Origin: Sabethes cyaneus
Lineage: Eukaryota; Arthropoda; Insecta; Diptera; Culicidae
Assembly: GCF_943734655.1 (NCBI RefSeq)
Contig: NC_071354.1
Location: forward strand, 1,771,001 to 1,835,000
Reading direction: 5' to 3'
DNA length: 64,000 nt
The notes under the pieces are model-generated. The model saw only the letters and a list, made by a program, of their open reading frames with translations. It had not been told where the DNA came from and did no database searches. Shown in pieces: positions 48,769 through 61,900 of the stretch; within the stretch, counting starts at the first letter, position 1; every line of letters starts with the position of its first letter. The translations under genes and the position numbers were made by a program.

Positions 48769-49435
48769 GTTGAATATATGATAGCGCCACACAGCGCGGT
48801 TTCTTTTCGTTAGCGTGGTGACTGCCAGTCATTTGACTATTTTGCAGTCATTCGCTGCTCCAAACGGTAAAGGCAACTTGTTTGAAACGAAAATGTCAAA
48901 AAGGCATAGAATGCATTCGTTCTACTGCGTTCAATCGGCGTTTGACTGAGCAAACTGCCAGTTGTGTTATGCATAGCGTTCGTATTCCAGCACTAAACGG
49001 ACGGTGTGAACTTGAATGTACGTTGATGTGACTGCGGTGGAAAAAAGGATCGGTCGAAGCCCTGGTTGGAGTATTCGCGAAAAAGTGATCATTTGCATCG
49101 ATGAACATCCCTCATGAACATACACTATTCGCTTGCTTCGCTGATAATGCACGCATCAGTTTTGAATTTTATCACGAACAGATCGTCATTGTGAACATCA
49201 GAATTCGTTCAAAAATTGAATATTGAACATTGAGTGTGTTCGATTTAGCGGATATAGGATGCCCGAGGAGGTCGGAAAGTATTCAAAATAATATTACCAT
49301 GAAAAGGGAATAGTTTAAAGTAGTGTTAGTGGTTTTACAAGCAGCAGAAGGTGGTAATATTCGTATATTTAGCGATGCGATGAAGCGTAACTGTATGTGG
49401 CTCGTTGTTATAGGCGCGTAGCTGTTTTATCATGA
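48769..49435. other. No gene recognised
   Basis: Short frames only. The left part of the MITE copy ending at 49724 may begin in the last 100 bp, but its left end could not be located. Confidence 0.4.
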
Positions 49436-49439
49436 TAAA

Positions 49440-49724
49440 AACCGTTTGCCGACACTCGGCGCATATGTTCATTTTGCAAGTTTTCCAACCTCTGCTTATA
49501 CACCTATTTATATACGATAGTATCCGATTAAGCGTGACTCGCTCCGTACTGCTATACAATTCTGTGCTGAAAATCATATGTGTGTCAGTTATTATCATTA
49601 TATACGATTAAAAATCAACTTGAGTGCACTTTATTAAGCTTTAGTTACGATTCCGAATTTGTTCAGAGATATTTACGATAATTCTCGTACACTCACCATT
49701 TGGTACCATTTGGTGCTAGCTGGG
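49440..49724. mobile_element. CCCAGC-ended MITE, copy 2 (partial)
   Basis: It matches 15190-15444: shared TATACGAT-TATCCGA, GCTATACAATTCTGTG, ATCATTATATACGATTA-like and CACTTTATTAAGCTTTA segments, ending in GCTGGG at 49724. The left terminal repeat is not recognisable. Confidence 0.6.
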
Positions 49725-49924
49725 CTCCCACGTCCCACCTTCCATTGTTTAACCCAAAATATTATTAGTATTAGTCGAAATTTTTCAGTTCACCCAATTA
49801 ATCATTCGTCGCATCAGACATTTTCTCTATAGTATAGAGTCATATACAAATGAGAAAAAAGATCATTCCGCTGGTACTTTGTGCAATTTCAGCTGATCCA
49901 GATCAATATCAGCAACACACGGGC

Positions 49925-49980
49925 GGTCAAACTATGCTATACTATGCTGATGATATGCCATGCTATGCTATGCCGATGAC
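49925..49980 (+). repeat. Short CTATG-type repeat
   Basis: Irregular repetition of CTATGCTATACTATGCTGAT and CCATGCTATGCTATGCCGAT. Confidence 0.6.
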
Positions 49981-50751
49981 GAGTATTTCAAATAAGTAGT
50001 TTTCCAGTAAACGAAGTTATTGGTAGAAGAAAGAAAGTAAAAATAATAACAGTATCAGTAGGGCAAGGCAATTGACTAGACTATTTCCTAATTTACAACC
50101 ATTTGTTCCAAAACATCTCAACATGAGATAACATTAATGTATAATTGAAAGAGAGTCGACACTGTCCAAACATGCCGCTTAGCTGGATTCGATGAATACT
50201 AAGACATCCAAGTGAACAAAGCCAAAAATATCAATATGCAGATTACCCATTGAAATGGGCTGATTCACTGTCAAATAATATTCCCCCCGATAACTTGGCA
50301 CAATCGCCCGAAGAGTTAAAACTTTGATTTTGTCATTTCTCATTCCTTCGTTGAAGAATGTTTTAATTATAGACCCGATCGCTATCGAAAACGAAATATA
50401 TAAATTCAAACAGTCCCGTCAGCTCATGTTTAGATTCAGCTCTTTTTTTGCTGGCAGCACAGTTCGTCTCTTGCTGCGACGCTAAGTTATGCGACAGTCA
50501 AAATATGCGAACTTTTCCAACTCGCTTGGCAAAGTCTGATTAGTTGGACTAATGGACTGCATAATAAATTTCCAAGTTAAAAATAATCGACGGAATACTA
50601 TTAAATAAAAATTTGCTGTATTTACTTTTCAATTTTACTTACTCATTAAAACGCAAACACTAATGTAAAAGCTTCAAAGTAAGCTTGGTTAGCAAATTTA
50701 GTAGAAAAAAAAGTCTGAACTAATGATCCTTACATTTCATGCTAATAAAAT
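49981..50751. other. No gene recognised
   Basis: AT-rich sequence with one 76-codon minus-strand frame (50179-50409) lacking any recognisable feature. Confidence 0.45.
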
Positions 50752-51542
<791 letters not shown>

Positions 51543-54375
51543 ATATTGACTAGAAAAAAGTGCATTCCCTTTAATTTAAATCTTTTCGTTGTTGTCATAG
51601 GTTTTATTATTTATGAAGCTGTAAACTGATGGTTCTGATCGTACAGTTGTTCCACCGAAACAAAGTACATACATCCCACATCAGACCGTACACATGTGCA
51701 AAGTTCCTTTCGAAAAATTTATCGATTCACGAACAAGATGAACTCCGCTGCTTAGCAGCACTGTGCTCACTTATGATTACCAAGTCAAATAAACCGATGT
51801 TGGCGTATTCTGTGCGTGGCAGCGAAGATTATCCGTGAACGCAATCGGTTTCGATTGCATCCACAGATGCCGGTGTAATTGGCCACTGCACTGCTGCTGG
51901 CCGGAGCCGCTGCCGATGAAGTGCATTCAACTTTTCAAGATTAACCGCACATCCCGGCCGGAGTACAAGTACAAGACTTTGCTCCTGTAAGCCGGCCAAC
52001 GCACATCATCTCTAGTGCAGGCAGAAATGGCTGCTTTTGGCGTCCCTCGTGAGCAAAAGCGAAACGAAACGCATGAGTAATGTATTGAATAATTTATTGT
52101 CGCTGCTCGACGATGGCACCCGGGCCAAACCGAGCCGCACCTCATCGCTATTGAGTTCTGCGTTCTGCCAACTGATATGATGATACTTTATCATGACCAC
52201 CGCCCAGCCAGCCCGGTTGGTCCTAGTATGATGGGGCCGAGGTCCGCCGTACTCGCCAACTGCTTACTTTCCTTATCAGCCTCCACTGATCATCCGGACC
52301 CGAACCACACCGCCAAGAACGGTGTCAGCTGCAAAAAGGTGCAGAACTTCTTTTCGATAATTTAATGCACTGACTTTGATCACTGCGTTGCGTACATGTT
52401 GTTTGTGTACAGCACAAACATTCACCAGTCGTTGGCGCAAAGAGAATGGTGACGGGACGGCAGAATGCTACATCCTTTCATCGCTAACCCGCCTCGCGCT
52501 TCGGAACCCTGTGATTGTCCCAACAGAACTCAAAACTTAATTGCTTGCGTATACACAATTAAAAGCTTGCTTGTTTTATTAATGCGTTCTTGTTATTAAG
52601 TTTTCCAAGCTTCTTGTTCGGCTTTTTCCTGTGTGATGTGATACAGAGGGAAGCCGCGTACAACACAACAACATCATCATCATCTTTATCTGTAAGGAGC
52701 TTTTTTGCTCCTGGTTCCGAAGAGCTATGCTTCGCTCGAGCAACATAAATTGCGACGACCACAAGTAGCTGGAATTTACTGCAATTTACTGTTTTTTTTT
52801 TGATGATTTCGCGTATGTGCCCGCTAGGAGTGCCTCGCTCCCCTACAGTTCAAGCCCAAGGGTTAACCAAGAATGATTCGCTCCTTCAAGTGGACTTTGG
52901 AAAACAGAACCGGAGCGCGTTGGCGATAAAAAGTGAGATAAAACGGAAAGTGTGCTGATGCCGACAACGAAGACGGCCACGACGCCATCACTCCGGCAGC
53001 GAAACCGTGGATTCTATCCATTATCGGCTCGAGCAAATTCCTTTAGCACTCTCGGATGGTAATTAACGCGGCGGCATTGTTTGAGTTATGTGATGCTGAG
53101 CCACATTTTTGCGCATAACCTCCAATGTGAGATAGTGAAGATTTTTTGCCCTAATTGCTTGGCTCCTGCAAACTGCAAATTGTATGCATCGCGAAAATTG
53201 TTGCCACAAGCTATACTTATTAGGGTACGAGGCTGGCGTTAGTTTATTCAAGATGCTTCACTAATACGTATGGAAGTTGCAATCAAATCCGTTGAAACAC
53301 TCGATTTGTCAAAAATCAATCTATTATAGGACATGCTTTCGATTTATCGCAATTTGATTGCGAGCAACTTGCGAGTGAGTGCTTTAATTGATTGAACTTG
53401 ATATTAACCTGACACTCTTTTCTTACAATTTTGTTTACTTCAAGCCATACTGAAATTTAATACAGAAAAAGTTCAGCGATCTCAAATCTACGGTTATCCC
53501 ACAACGCAAATCTGTCCTTTGTAGAATACTGCTTACTCTGAATCGTTCAAAATTGAAAAGTTTTATTACGTTAAATTATGCATTCACTTAGTCACGGAAA
53601 TAATTAATGATTTGGGTTCTGAAACTTGATGGAAGCAATACATAGTAGTGAATGGTTTTCGTTGGACTCACGGTACTTTCGAGAGCCGTATCCGGAACGT
53701 TAACAACAGACGGGGGGCGGTGGCACGCGAAGGGTAACGCGAAGAGGTAAGTTTTACAAGATTTATCTGCTAGAGTTGGATGCCCTTTCGAAAGCAGCCG
53801 ATGCCTGACTGTGATAATGCCCATACTGTTTACTATCTAACTTTTGTGTGAAAATAGTGGCCTGAAAGTGTCCGCGGAAGCGCAGACTAGGGTAAAGGAG
53901 AACGAATTGAGATTGAATTGGTTGGAAATTTGCTCGAACTTTGCTTAGTTATGGGATTTATTTTGGTGGGAAATAAATGAGGGGCTAGCTAGCTTACCGA
54001 TAAGGATCTAATAGGCTGTGATTTATGAACTGTGAAAAGTTGAGTGATGAAAGTGAGATTGGAAACGAAAACAGGAAGTTGAAACGTTAAAAAACAGGTG
54101 CCCATGGTTAGAGATTTACGACAATCTCATATCTGAAAACCGATGAAACATATATTGACTTTTACAAGGTATAAATATTCCTTGGTGGCAATTGTGGGAA
54201 CTTGGTCAGGTCTTAATTAGTTGTTTTTCGAATGTTTGCAACAACCATCACATTTTTATCATCTTATTTGCAAAAACATGTTCGTACATTGTAAGGGTCC
54301 TGATATCTATATTAGCTTCCAAGTCATGCTCGATCTAATTGGGAATCGACTTCGACAACACAGAGTTGCACATAA
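51543..54375. other. No gene recognised
   Basis: Short frames on both strands only. A GC-richer patch at 51840-52340 contains overlapping frames without domains. Confidence 0.45.
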
Positions 54376-54402
54376 TATGGGGTATTCCACGAGAGTTGAC
54401 CG
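54376..54402 (+). repeat. Possible MITE end motif (GGTATTCCACGAGAGTTGACC)-like
   Basis: GGGTATTCCACGAGAGTTGA resembles GGGTCATTCCACGCGAAGTG at 63779. Both follow AT-rich sequence. The extent of the element is unknown. Confidence 0.35.
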
Positions 54403-54614
54403 ATAGAAAGCTGAAATGTGTAATCGACCTTGTGGGACTTAAACCAAGGGCAGCTTTTCGGGTTTCCGTATGACTGGCAACACTGAATACGGAGAAATAT
54501 ATTTTCTATTTTTATAAGCGTCCGCTATGGCACAATATACCCAGTACATGTAATTATGGTTTTACACAAGGGAAATGCGAATCCCCTCGGGAATCGTTTG
54601 CTTTAAAACAGTTA

Positions 54615-55006
54615 GGCCATTACAAATATTTGCAAAAAAAAATGGATTTTAGGCATTTTTACTTAAAGTTTAAACGTGAAAACCACATCTATTCTTGCTT
54701 TTAATAAATACGTTGTTTCATTCAAAAATCTACGAACAAAAAGACAAAAACGAAAAAAATTTTTTTGGCCGAGTTTCGGAAATTCCACTAGTTTGAAATT
54801 CCATTTCTAATTCGTGATAGAAGCGTTAACTAAACTCGTACACTCATTTTTCGTGTTTTTCAAGCTGTAGAGCCCACAGACAATTGATTTTATAAAAAAA
54901 AATTAACTCATTTCCTACAAATTATTTTTTGCACCCCGATTTTTCAAGCCAATTTCCAAGGGGGGGGAGGGGGTGACAAAAACTTTGAAAATGGTTTGCA
55001 ATGGCC
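54615..55006. mobile_element. Harbinger-like MITE, 392 bp, complete copy
   Basis: TTA at 54612-54614 and 55007-55009 flank inverted ends GGCCATTACAAATATTTGCA and, complemented, GGCCATTGCAAACCATTTTC. A three-base TTA/TAA target and ends starting GGCC fit the PIF/Harbinger (Tourist-like) group. The interior holds a G-rich run at 54959-54974 and AT-rich DNA. A truncated inverse copy is at 21535-21784. No coding capacity. Confidence 0.8.
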
Positions 55007-55425
55007 TTAGTTGGTCAGTTGGACAATAAACCTTTTTGGAAAGGGAGGAAGTGTCTGATGCGAAAAATGATTTAATTTACTAACTAAACTAACGCCGCCC
55101 AGTTACATTAGGTAGTCTATTATCTTGTTTCGTTTATCCTCCAATTAGCACCACATACTCTTCTTGTGACGATATTATTTGTGTATGACTGCACTTTGTT
55201 TCTATCGCCGAGATGATAGATAGTTACTGTTACTGTTACCTACTCAATCAATCTTAATAATAAATCAAGCCCACTGGGCTGCCCAGGCTAGGGCACACGC
55301 CCTACCCTACAGGATAATTTCTGTAATCCAGTAGTCCGCAGTTTCTAATGTAATCTGCCACTATAGTTGCGATAGGTAAATTAATTACGTAAAAATAGTT
55401 CCAGTTTCCGATCGTCCAATTTGAA
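55007..55425. other. No gene recognised
   Basis: AT-rich unique sequence between a MITE and the start of the 12-bp minisatellite. Confidence 0.4.
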
Positions 55426-55429
55426 GTCT

Positions 55430-55590
55430 AGTAACACATTAAACTTCACGTTTAGTTTCAAGCCTAATTTAAGTTTAATTTAAAGTCCAACTTCAATTCT
55501 AATTTCATGCCCAATTTCATCTCTAATTTCAAGTCCAATTTTCAGTCTAGTTTTAAGTTCAATTCAGAATACAATTTCCAGTGCAATAGG
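55430..55590 (+). repeat. Degenerate 12-bp minisatellite (AATTTCAAGTCC), block 1
   Basis: Successive units such as AGTTTCAAGCCT, AATTTCATGCCC, AATTTCAAGTCC and AGTTTTAAGTTC keep a period near 12. The same unit recurs at 56215-56440 and 57895-58250. Confidence 0.8.
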
Positions 55591-56214
55591 ACACCACGCG
55601 AACCGTTGCTTTTCAAGAGATGGCGCTTTTCTAGTGGTAGTAAAATCAAAATTTCTCACTTATCTATGTTTACCTACCTAAAAAACAATCACTAATCACA
55701 TTTTATTTCTGGTACAGTTACTCTGTTATGCTTAATTTTGATAAAAAACATAATTTTCCTATACCACTTCATAGCATCTTACTACCATTCTTCCGTGAGC
55801 CAGGAAAAGTGATTTTGATGCCGTACGGGAGCTCAGAGCTAAATATGTTTGCTAAATTTCAATTCGAAGAAAGAAAATTTCGCAACATGAACGCGATAAA
55901 TGAAAACAAAGTTAATGTATGTTTAACTTTTATTGGTTTAGGTGTAAAACGTTATAATGCGATTAATGATGAACACAAAAGAAACTGAGATGCAAGAAAG
56001 AGTACTGTTGCTGCGCTGAGTAAATTGATTGTTGCGCAAAATTGGGCTGTTTCCCATATGTACAATATACGTTACAAAGTAACGACATCTGTTGTATTCA
56101 ACAGGGAAACATTAATAGTTTCAAGCATATTCTCACGCATGGTGCATGATGAAACACTAGCACCAACGTTTGTTCATTATTATCAGAAACTAGAGGCGGT
56201 GTCCTATTTAAATC
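55591..56214. other. Unassigned insert between minisatellite blocks
   Basis: Non-repetitive AT-rich sequence with 73- and 86-codon plus-strand frames, neither recognisable. It probably separates what was once one tandem array. Confidence 0.4.
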
Positions 56215-56440
56215 CAATTTATAACCGTTTTCAATTCCTGCTTTAAGTTCAATTTGAAGTCAAATTTTATGTCAATTGGCAGGTCTAATTTCAACTCCGA
56301 TTTTAACTCCAACTTCGAGTACAATTTCAAGACCAACTTTTAAATGCTTTCAAGTTCAATTCAATCTCAATATCAAATCCAGTTTCGAGTCCAATTTTAG
56401 CTCTGTTTATATTCCTTTTAAATTTTAAGCCCAATTTAAG
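56215..56440 (+). repeat. Degenerate 12-bp minisatellite, block 2
   Basis: Units include AAGTTCAATTTG, AATTTCAACTCC, AACTTCGAGTAC and AATTTCAAGACC, more diverged than block 1. Confidence 0.75.
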
Positions 56441-56734
56441 ATTACTCGATGGCGGAAAACTCCAAAGAAAAATCGGAAAATTATGTTCTGTCGCATGGAA
56501 ATTTTTTGAAATAGTTTTTACTTATTTGTCAATGTCCAATCTTTTAGTGACAAACTTTTTTTTAATAACATTTTCTGTTGTTCCTGACTTAAGGCCGAAA
56601 ACCCTGATTTTCCTGATATTACTATTTTCTGACCAAATAGTACGCTGCACGAGCAAACAATTTCTTATCAAAATGCAAATAATTTTCTTAGCATCTTCGC
56701 AATTGGATTACTGTCCATCTCTTGCTACTGCTGG

Positions 56735-57850
56735 AAAAAAATAAATCGGAGAGAGCACGGGGGAAAACACGACAAAAACTGATCAAACGGGTTAAAAAAA
56801 ATATGAAAAACGCGCGCGAAAGAGAGAAAGAGAGACTGACATGAAAAAAAACCAAACGAAAAATCGTGACACAATGGGCGAGTGAACGAAACGTAATAGA
56901 GTAGAAAAGAAAAGCGAAAAAGCCATAGTAAGGATGGGAAACGAGGGAGAACGGAAGGTGAAAATGAAAAGAAAAAATAACGATAAAGAAAATAAGGAAA
57001 GCGAGAAACCAAATGAGGTCAAAGCGGATAGAAAAGGAGAAAAAACGGAACCAAAAAGTGGTAACAAGAAAGAACAAAAAACGAGAGCAGGAAAATTGAG
57101 AAACGAGAACAGTAAAACAAGACTGGAGACAAAAAATGGAAACGGAAGACAAGAAGAATAGACAAGAACGGAATAGACGCAAATAAAAAAATAGAAAACA
57201 AGCCAATAAAGTTTATCCGTTTGTTTGTCCGAGACGAGAAAAATGGAAAATTGAAAACGAAAAATGGAACAGAAAAGAGAAAACCATAAGGAAAATCAGG
57301 GCTAAAAGCGAGACATATAGAGGGAATACGAGACAGAAAAGAAAAAATGTGAAATAAATGGTGGAATAACGGAAAATAAGAAGATTTAAAACGAGACAAG
57401 AAAAACGACGAAAAAGGAAAACCGGATAGCAAAGGGAAAAAAGGGGATCAAAACTCAAAATAAACGTGACAGGAAGTAAGAAAAGACGGGGCATCTAAAA
57501 GACGAACAACCGAACAGACGGAGATGAGAAACGAGAAGAACGAGAGTTGGAAAATTGGTAATGAAAAATGGAACAGAAGAAGAAATTACAAAAAAATGAG
57601 AAAATTCAGTATTAAAAATAAAACAATGGGACAGGAAACGAGGAAAACGGAACCATCAAACAGAAAGCACTGTCTCATAGAAACAAAATAATAATAAAAA
57701 AAAAGGAAAAAAACAAAAGGAAAAAAACAAAAGGAAAAAGAAAAAAGTGAGAGCAAAAGAGAAAAAACGGAACTAAATGTAGCAAAATGAGATTGGAAAA
57801 CAAGAGAAAAGGAGCAGAAAAGAGATAAAACGTGTGAGAGAGTGACATGA
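56735..57850 (+). repeat. Purine-rich degenerate tract (~1.1 kb)
   Basis: The plus strand is dominated by A and G (words such as GAAAAACGAG, AAATGGAAA, AAAGGAAAAA) over about 1.1 kb. Phe/Leu/Ser-rich minus-strand frames of up to 172 codons come from the composition. It lies between blocks 2 and 3 of the 12-bp minisatellite. Confidence 0.85.
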
Positions 57851-57894
57851 AATAAGTCAATCCTAATTTCTAGTAAAACTGTAATGTTGTCTAG

Positions 57895-58250
57895 TGTTGG
57901 GACTATGTCCAAATTCAATTCTAATTTAATGTTCAATATCAAGTTCAATTTCAAATTGCATGACCGATTTTAAGCTCTTGCAATTGATTTGTAATTTGAT
58001 TTCTATTTTAAGTCAAATTTAAGCTTTGATTTTAAATCCCATTTCCAGTAAAACTTGAATTCCAATTTCAAATCTAATTTAAAATGTATCTCCAAGTTAA
58101 AGTCAAGTCCAAATAAATCCAGTCTGTGTCCAATTTCAATTTCGAGCATAATTTCAAATCCAATTTGAACTTTAATTGCAAATTCAATTTCAAGTTCAAT
58201 TCCAAGTCTATTCAGTTCCAGTTTCATGTCTAATTGCAAACAAAACTGCT
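57895..58250 (+). repeat. Degenerate 12-bp minisatellite, block 3
   Basis: Units include AATTCAATTCTA, AATTTCAAATCC, AATTTCAAGTTC and AATTCCAAGTCT. On the minus strand the 12-base period gives four-residue repeats such as LELD and LEIE, a translation artefact. Confidence 0.8.
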
Positions 58251-58515
58251 AGTGTAAACTACTAGTATTTAAGTTAAATTTCCAGTTCAATTTGAAATAA
58301 AGAACTTTGTAAGAATGGTTTGAAAATCCCACTTAGGAAATAAATTTTTCAAATAGTGCGATGGGAGAAGAGGTATGAACTGATGATGTAAAACACTTCC
58401 ACTAATAGTGTTCTGTATGCCTCACATACCTAGAAAAAAGAAGAAGAAGAATACCGCATTATATTAAAATAATGTTCCTAATCGTCCGACAAAAAATGTA
58501 AAAAAACAACGTTCC
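58251..58515. other. No gene recognised
   Basis: AT-rich sequence with an (AAG)n run at 58437-58450, just downstream of the SINE (which reads on the minus strand). Confidence 0.45.
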
Positions 58516-58517
58516 GT

Positions 58518-58702
58518 TACGAAACTTGATATTCTAGGACAGACCTTCTAGACTACTGTAAAAGTACAGAACAATTCTGAGGCCAGTGCTACGATCCTAT
58601 TGACTCTAACAGCCTCTCCCAGTTGAGATTCGAAGATCCGACGAGTGGCTTGATAGACATGTGTCGTACCTCCAGACCAACTGGAGGATTGTGTGAGGCA
58701 CC
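58518..58702 (-). mobile_element. tRNA-derived SINE with A and B boxes
   Basis: On the minus strand the order is an A-box-like AGTTGGTCTGGAGGTACGAC (near 58682-58663), then a B box ATCTTCGAATCTCA (near 58637-58624), then CTGGGAGAGGCTGTTAGAGT, AATAGGATCGTAGCACTGGC, AATTGTTCTGTAC and a GGTCTGTCC end. The box order and ~40-bp spacing are those of a pol III promoter from a tRNA. The body matches the fragments at 985-1066 and 35700-35795 and resembles SINEs I recall from Anopheles. Confidence 0.75.
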
Positions 58703-58914
58703 ACGGCCAACTATTTGCTCACGACCTTACTTCCGTTAATTTTTGCCAGGGCATAATTTCAACGGAATAGGAGCCAACATTTTTAGGTACTTTTGCGTTG
58801 CCCCAGAGAGAAAGTAAAATGAATGTTAAAAATAGGCTACTGTAAAAGTTTGCATTCTGCGTACATTCTGCGTGTTACAAGATAAGAGATATCTGCATAA
58901 GCCGTACTAGAACA

Positions 58915-58990
58915 TATACATGCGCATGCATTCACCAACACCTATGCGCACACGCATGCACGCACTCACACACGCACACATTACACAAAC
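58915..58990 (+). repeat. CA/CG-rich alternating purine-pyrimidine stretch
   Basis: ACATGCGCATGCATTC and GCGCACACGCATGCACGCAC followed by CACACACGCACACA. Such alternation can favour Z-DNA. Confidence 0.7.
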
Positions 58991-61900
58991 GCTATTACCA
59001 TCAGTAATACAGGTAATGAGACATAAGCAGCCCTTTTTCAATATACAATAACTTGTGCGCTAGAGAATCAACGGACCAAATCAATATTTTGTTGATAATT
59101 ATCTTCGCATTGTGAAACATCTGCATTGAAATTTTTATGTCGTTTTATATCTCTTTAGAATCGATTATTATAAGTCAATGGAACAGCAAGAATGCAATTA
59201 TTTCCGATGAATCAAGTTAGAAACATAAAATAAATCTAATAAAATTTATTTCCTTTGTTCAATCTTAATCATTTATTTTTTATTATTTATTGTACAATAG
59301 TGGATATGTAAACCATTCTTAATTCAATAAAGTTTCGATAGACTTCTTATAGATTTACAAGTTTATGTTTCGGAATAAAAGTGCATAGTTAGAACGAGAA
59401 AATAAAATTCAATTCCACCAGAAGGGAATCAAAATTCCAGTATTCATGAATTATCTTGTAATTCTACAATTGATTTCCATTAAAACCACATTGCTCACAG
59501 CAAAGCTTAAACGAAGCATTCTGAAGCATTGAAGCTAAACAAACAACAAATTGTCTTATGACAAATAACGAATATTTTGCTCATTTGTTCAAGTCTTGTA
59601 CCATGGAACAACGTTCGCACACAAAGCTAGGACATGACCTGCTCTCCGAAATCACAATTTGGCTTCCAGAGTGCCCAACTGCGCTGTAGATGTACCCCAA
59701 TCAATTTGGAAAATCTTTCTGCAATGCTTTAGCTGGCAGTGGAAGACTCCATTCTGCTTTCCAGTCACTTCATTGTGCTGCAATTTACCTATCATCAGCG
59801 CAATTTGTTCTACATTATGCAGCACTCCATCTTCGCGTGTTGAATATTTCATTTACCTTTGCCGTGACTTCCAGCAGAGTGCGAGATTTCTCGCGAAGAA
59901 ACTGGCGCTAGCTGGAAAGCTCTGTGCTATCTTCTCTCGACTGACTAACTCAACTCAACGCCACTATGCTCTACAGCAGCGGCGGTGGTTGGTGCATGAC
60001 TATACGTAATTCAGAGCCCATCACCCCACCGCGGTCGCCCCGAAACTCAAAATGAAATAATCTGACACAGTGACATCCTCACATCATCCCGTCGTCAGTC
60101 AGGGACAAAGGCAGGGTAACTTCCGTGGTTATCGCTTCCTTCGCCACGCTGGAGCATTCGACTGTGCAGACGCTGAAATGAGAAATTTGTGTTTCCTGGC
60201 TAACATCCTTCAGTGCCATCTCGTACAGTTGTAAATGTAGCGTTGATTTTCGCACTTACGTTGCTCTGTAGGGAAGCTACCCCGAATGGATTTGCAAAAG
60301 AAAACGATTCAAAATTGAAAGCCGCGAGGAGCTGTGGGAGAAAAAATCAGCATCAAGCACTTCTTTCCGTGAAAGGGAAATCACGCTAAAATAAAATATT
60401 AACGAGTAATGTTATGACGAAGTCATTAAAAATTCACGTTGTTTTAATGGAAGATAAGAAACCGAAACGCGACTTTGTAATGCGGTATATACAAACATAG
60501 CTGGCAGCCAGAACGGTTGGCAGTGCATTGCATTCAGACCAGTTGAAGGAATGTGCTGGGGGAGGGAGCAAGTTTACACACCGTTGCGTTCTCTGGGGAG
60601 GATCGAAATTGCGTTTCTTCTTTTGCCTTTGTATGACTGCCCGCCCGTTCTTTCCGAAACGAATCACCGAACGCACGCACAGTTGGAAAATGGGAGGAGC
60701 TGGAGCGAAGCGTGTTGCGAATTTTCGGGTATTCCGAACCATCCACGCCGCCATACAGTAAAACTCGAACTCGTTTTTGTTCGCAATAAACATACACTGG
60801 TCTTCAATTATACAAACTCAGACTCTGAAGGCGGAAGATTTTAATCAAAGTGTACCCGAGAGCGGTTTTTCTGATTAGTTTTAATATTTTGCAAAAATCT
60901 GCTGGAGCTGAAACAAACTGATTATAACAACATACAGAGCATAGTCAATTTATTAAAAAAATATATCAATTGCATTAATAAGTTTCATTCACGAGTACGA
61001 CTATGAAAAAGAAAATTCGTCCCTACTCCAAAGCCCAACTCATCATGCAGAGAATCCAAGATGGAGTTTTTCCAGAATATAAGCAACATTGAAAAACACT
61101 CTCCGGCCATATGAAGCACCGGTAGGAAGCGAAGCGAAAAATATTTATGTTCGCGAAGGGTGTTTGTTATGTTAATGATACGGTTTGGTGCGCTCGCACA
61201 CTGGACATGTTGCGCAAAAAAAACCTAAATTACCATGATGCGAGAAAGCGACTGCGAGTAATTGCTCTCGGCAGTGAGTGGTGCTGGGGAAAAATGGCTC
61301 ATGGTGAGCTTTGCGGAAAGGAAGTACTTAATACCCATCGAGCGAGTTGAAACAGCGGAAGAGATGGTGTAAAAATGGACGGCTGCAATTAAGCGCTTTC
61401 AAGCGCCATATTTCGTTACGGTTCGGAAGTAGCAACGGCAAAGCATAGGTACGCAAAATGGAAGCGATCGTAGTTATTGGAAGGGATTCCGAACTGGAAG
61501 GGATCGTCATTGGTTTGCAGCATAAAAGTACTATTTGCAAAACCAAGTTTGGTTCAATGTATGTATTTAATTTAGCGTTCTCATTTTTTAAGGCTCAAAA
61601 CAATATGCAAACCGCTTCTGTCAAATATACTACCGACATATTATTTCATTTTTAATAAAAAGCACTGTATGAATTGCAAAAGCTTAACCTCAAAAGGAAC
61701 CAAAAACTGTTTTTATAATTTTGTGTTTACTAAACGGTCAACTTGCAAAGTTTTAACTCAGCCCTAAAAATGTTCTTTCCCATGAAATAGTCATAATAGC
61801 GTCAAACAATACAGGTTTGGAATCGGCATATTTTTCATGAATATCTAATTTATTTTCCCGAAACTAATAAATTGTCTCTAATGGGTATTCCCACCACCTT

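Noticed and set aside
56688..57954. Several hydrophobic minus-strand frames of 90-172 codons that look like membrane proteins
   Set aside because: Complement of the purine-rich tract gives Phe/Leu/Ser-rich translations in all frames.
58003..58239. Frame with LELD/LEIE-type repeats resembling a coiled coil
   Set aside because: Period-12 minisatellite translated; not a protein.
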